In this document: piece by piece, positions 6,193 to 6,760 of the stretch
Numbering within the stretch: the first letter of the stretch is position 1
Layout of the letters: every line of letters starts with the position of its first letter
Assembly (NCBI GenBank): GCA_947259815.1
Contig: CAMYNO010000216.1
Location: 1 to 6,760 of the forward strand
Origin: an uncultured Parvularculaceae bacterium
Lineage (GTDB): Bacteria; Pseudomonadota; Alphaproteobacteria; Caulobacterales; Parvularculaceae
Direction of reading: 5' to 3'
Length of the DNA: 6,760 nt
Position numbers and translations under genes: made by a program
The notes under the pieces: model-generated
What the model saw: the letters and a program-made list of their open reading frames with translations, nothing else
What the model was told of the DNA's origin: nothing
Database searches by the model: none

Positions 6193-6760
6193 TTATTTGT
6201 GTTTGAACACCGGTTTACGTTTCTCGACGAACGCGGCCATGCCTTCCTTTTGGTCTTCGAAGGCAAAGACCGAATGAAAGAGCCGCCGCTCGAAACGAAC
6301 GCCTTCGGACAGCGTCGTTTCGTATGCGCGGTTTACAGAGTCTTTTACAAGCTGGACAACCGGCCGCGAGTAGCCGGCGATCTGCTTGGCGACGCGAAGC
6401 GCCTCTTCGCGCAACTCGCCTTTCGGCACAATGCGGCTGACAAGGCCGCAGCGTTCGGCTTCTTCGGCGTCCATCATGCGCCCGGTCAGGCACATCTCCA
6501 TGGCTTTTGACTTGCCGATAAAGCGTGCAAGGCGCTGCGTGCCGCCGGCGCCGGGCGTTGCGCCAATCGAAATTTCAGGCTGGCCGAATTTTGCGTTATC
6601 GGCGGCGATAATAAAGTCGCACATCAAGGCGAGTTCGCAGCCGCCGCCCAGCGCGTAACCGGCAACGGCGGCGATCACCGGCGTGCGCGCCCGCGTCGCC
6701 TCTTCCCAGTTTTTTGTGATGAAGTTTTCGCGCTGCGCATCGGCGTAAGATTTGTCCGCC
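6193..6760 (-). CDS. Enoyl-CoA hydratase (crotonase family), 5' part cut off by the right window edge
   Basis: Adds water across the double bond of trans-2-enoyl-CoA, the second step of beta-oxidation; cytosolic. The reading frame is open from 6759 to the stop at 6193-6195, giving 188 visible residues. About 70 N-terminal residues are missing compared with the usual 255-260. The true start lies beyond the window; in-frame GTG codons inside are not starts. The fragment has [15 protein letters not shown] (first catalytic Glu, visible residue 42) and [20 protein letters not shown] (second catalytic Glu, residue 62). Their spacing of 20 matches Glu144/Glu164 of the mitochondrial enzyme. The trimer-forming C-terminus [17 protein letters not shown] is intact. 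Having both glutamates and the GAGGTQRL stretch favours a true hydratase over an isomerase or dehalogenase of the same fold. It probably shares a transcript with the antiporter 21 bases downstream, without obvious functional link. Confidence 0.96.
   Translation of the reverse strand, partial: ADKSYADAQRENFITKNWEEATRARTPVIAAVAGYALGGGCELALMCDFIIAADNAKFGQPEISIGATPGAGGTQRLARFIGKSKAMEMCLTGRMMDAEEAERCGLVSRIVPKGELREEALRVAKQIAGYSRPVVQLVKDSVNRAYETTLSEGVRFERRLFHSVFAFEDQKEGMAAFVEKRKPVFKHK

Noticed and set aside
5884..6510. A 208-codon plus-strand open frame spanning the antiporter-hydratase junction
   Set aside because: It is antisense to two conserved proteins and shows no motif of its own, so it is treated as a shadow.

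Overview
The window looks like an ordinary stretch of a moderately GC-rich proteobacterial chromosome, most likely alphaproteobacterial. The basis is the codon and base composition judged by eye, the DivJ/PleC-style histidine kinase core, and a mitochondrial-type enoyl-CoA hydratase. This placement is an impression, not a computed result. All six genes are on the minus strand, so transcription runs from high to low coordinates. No stretch over 300 bases lacks a gene, and I see no tRNA, rRNA, CRISPR array, insertion sequence or phage gene.

In order of transcription the layout is as follows. (1) The C-terminal part of an enoyl-CoA hydratase enters from the right edge and ends at 6193. (2) After 21 bases comes a CPA1-type cation/proton antiporter with a cytosolic TrkA/RCK-like tail (6171 to 4285). 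(3) A 109-base gap follows, the largest in the window, holding a 9-bp inverted repeat and a small hairpin over the next gene's ribosome binding site. (4) Next is a soluble histidine kinase without a sensor domain (4175 to 3273). (5) A HerA-type DNA-translocase-like ATPase (3283 to 1571) overlaps the kinase by 11 bases. (6) After 59 bases comes a secreted isoaspartyl peptidase/asparaginase (1511 to 522). (7) A beta-class carbonic anhydrase starts 2 bases later (519) and runs off the left edge.

The kinase, HerA, peptidase and anhydrase genes are close enough to be one transcription unit, probably started in the 4176-4284 gap. The hydratase and antiporter look like an upstream unit or the tail of one. 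The genes do not form one obvious pathway: fatty-acid oxidation, ion/pH homeostasis, signalling, DNA translocation, isopeptide/asparagine hydrolysis and CO2/bicarbonate exchange are mixed.

The part most worth a second look is the kinase-HerA pair. The kinase keeps its phospho-acceptor histidine and glycine-rich ATP-lid motifs but appears to have lost the conserved N-box asparagine that holds Mg-ATP. It is translationally overlapped with a HerA ATPase that has no NurA nuclease, response regulator or known defence partner beside it in this window. Whether this is a functional module is inference.
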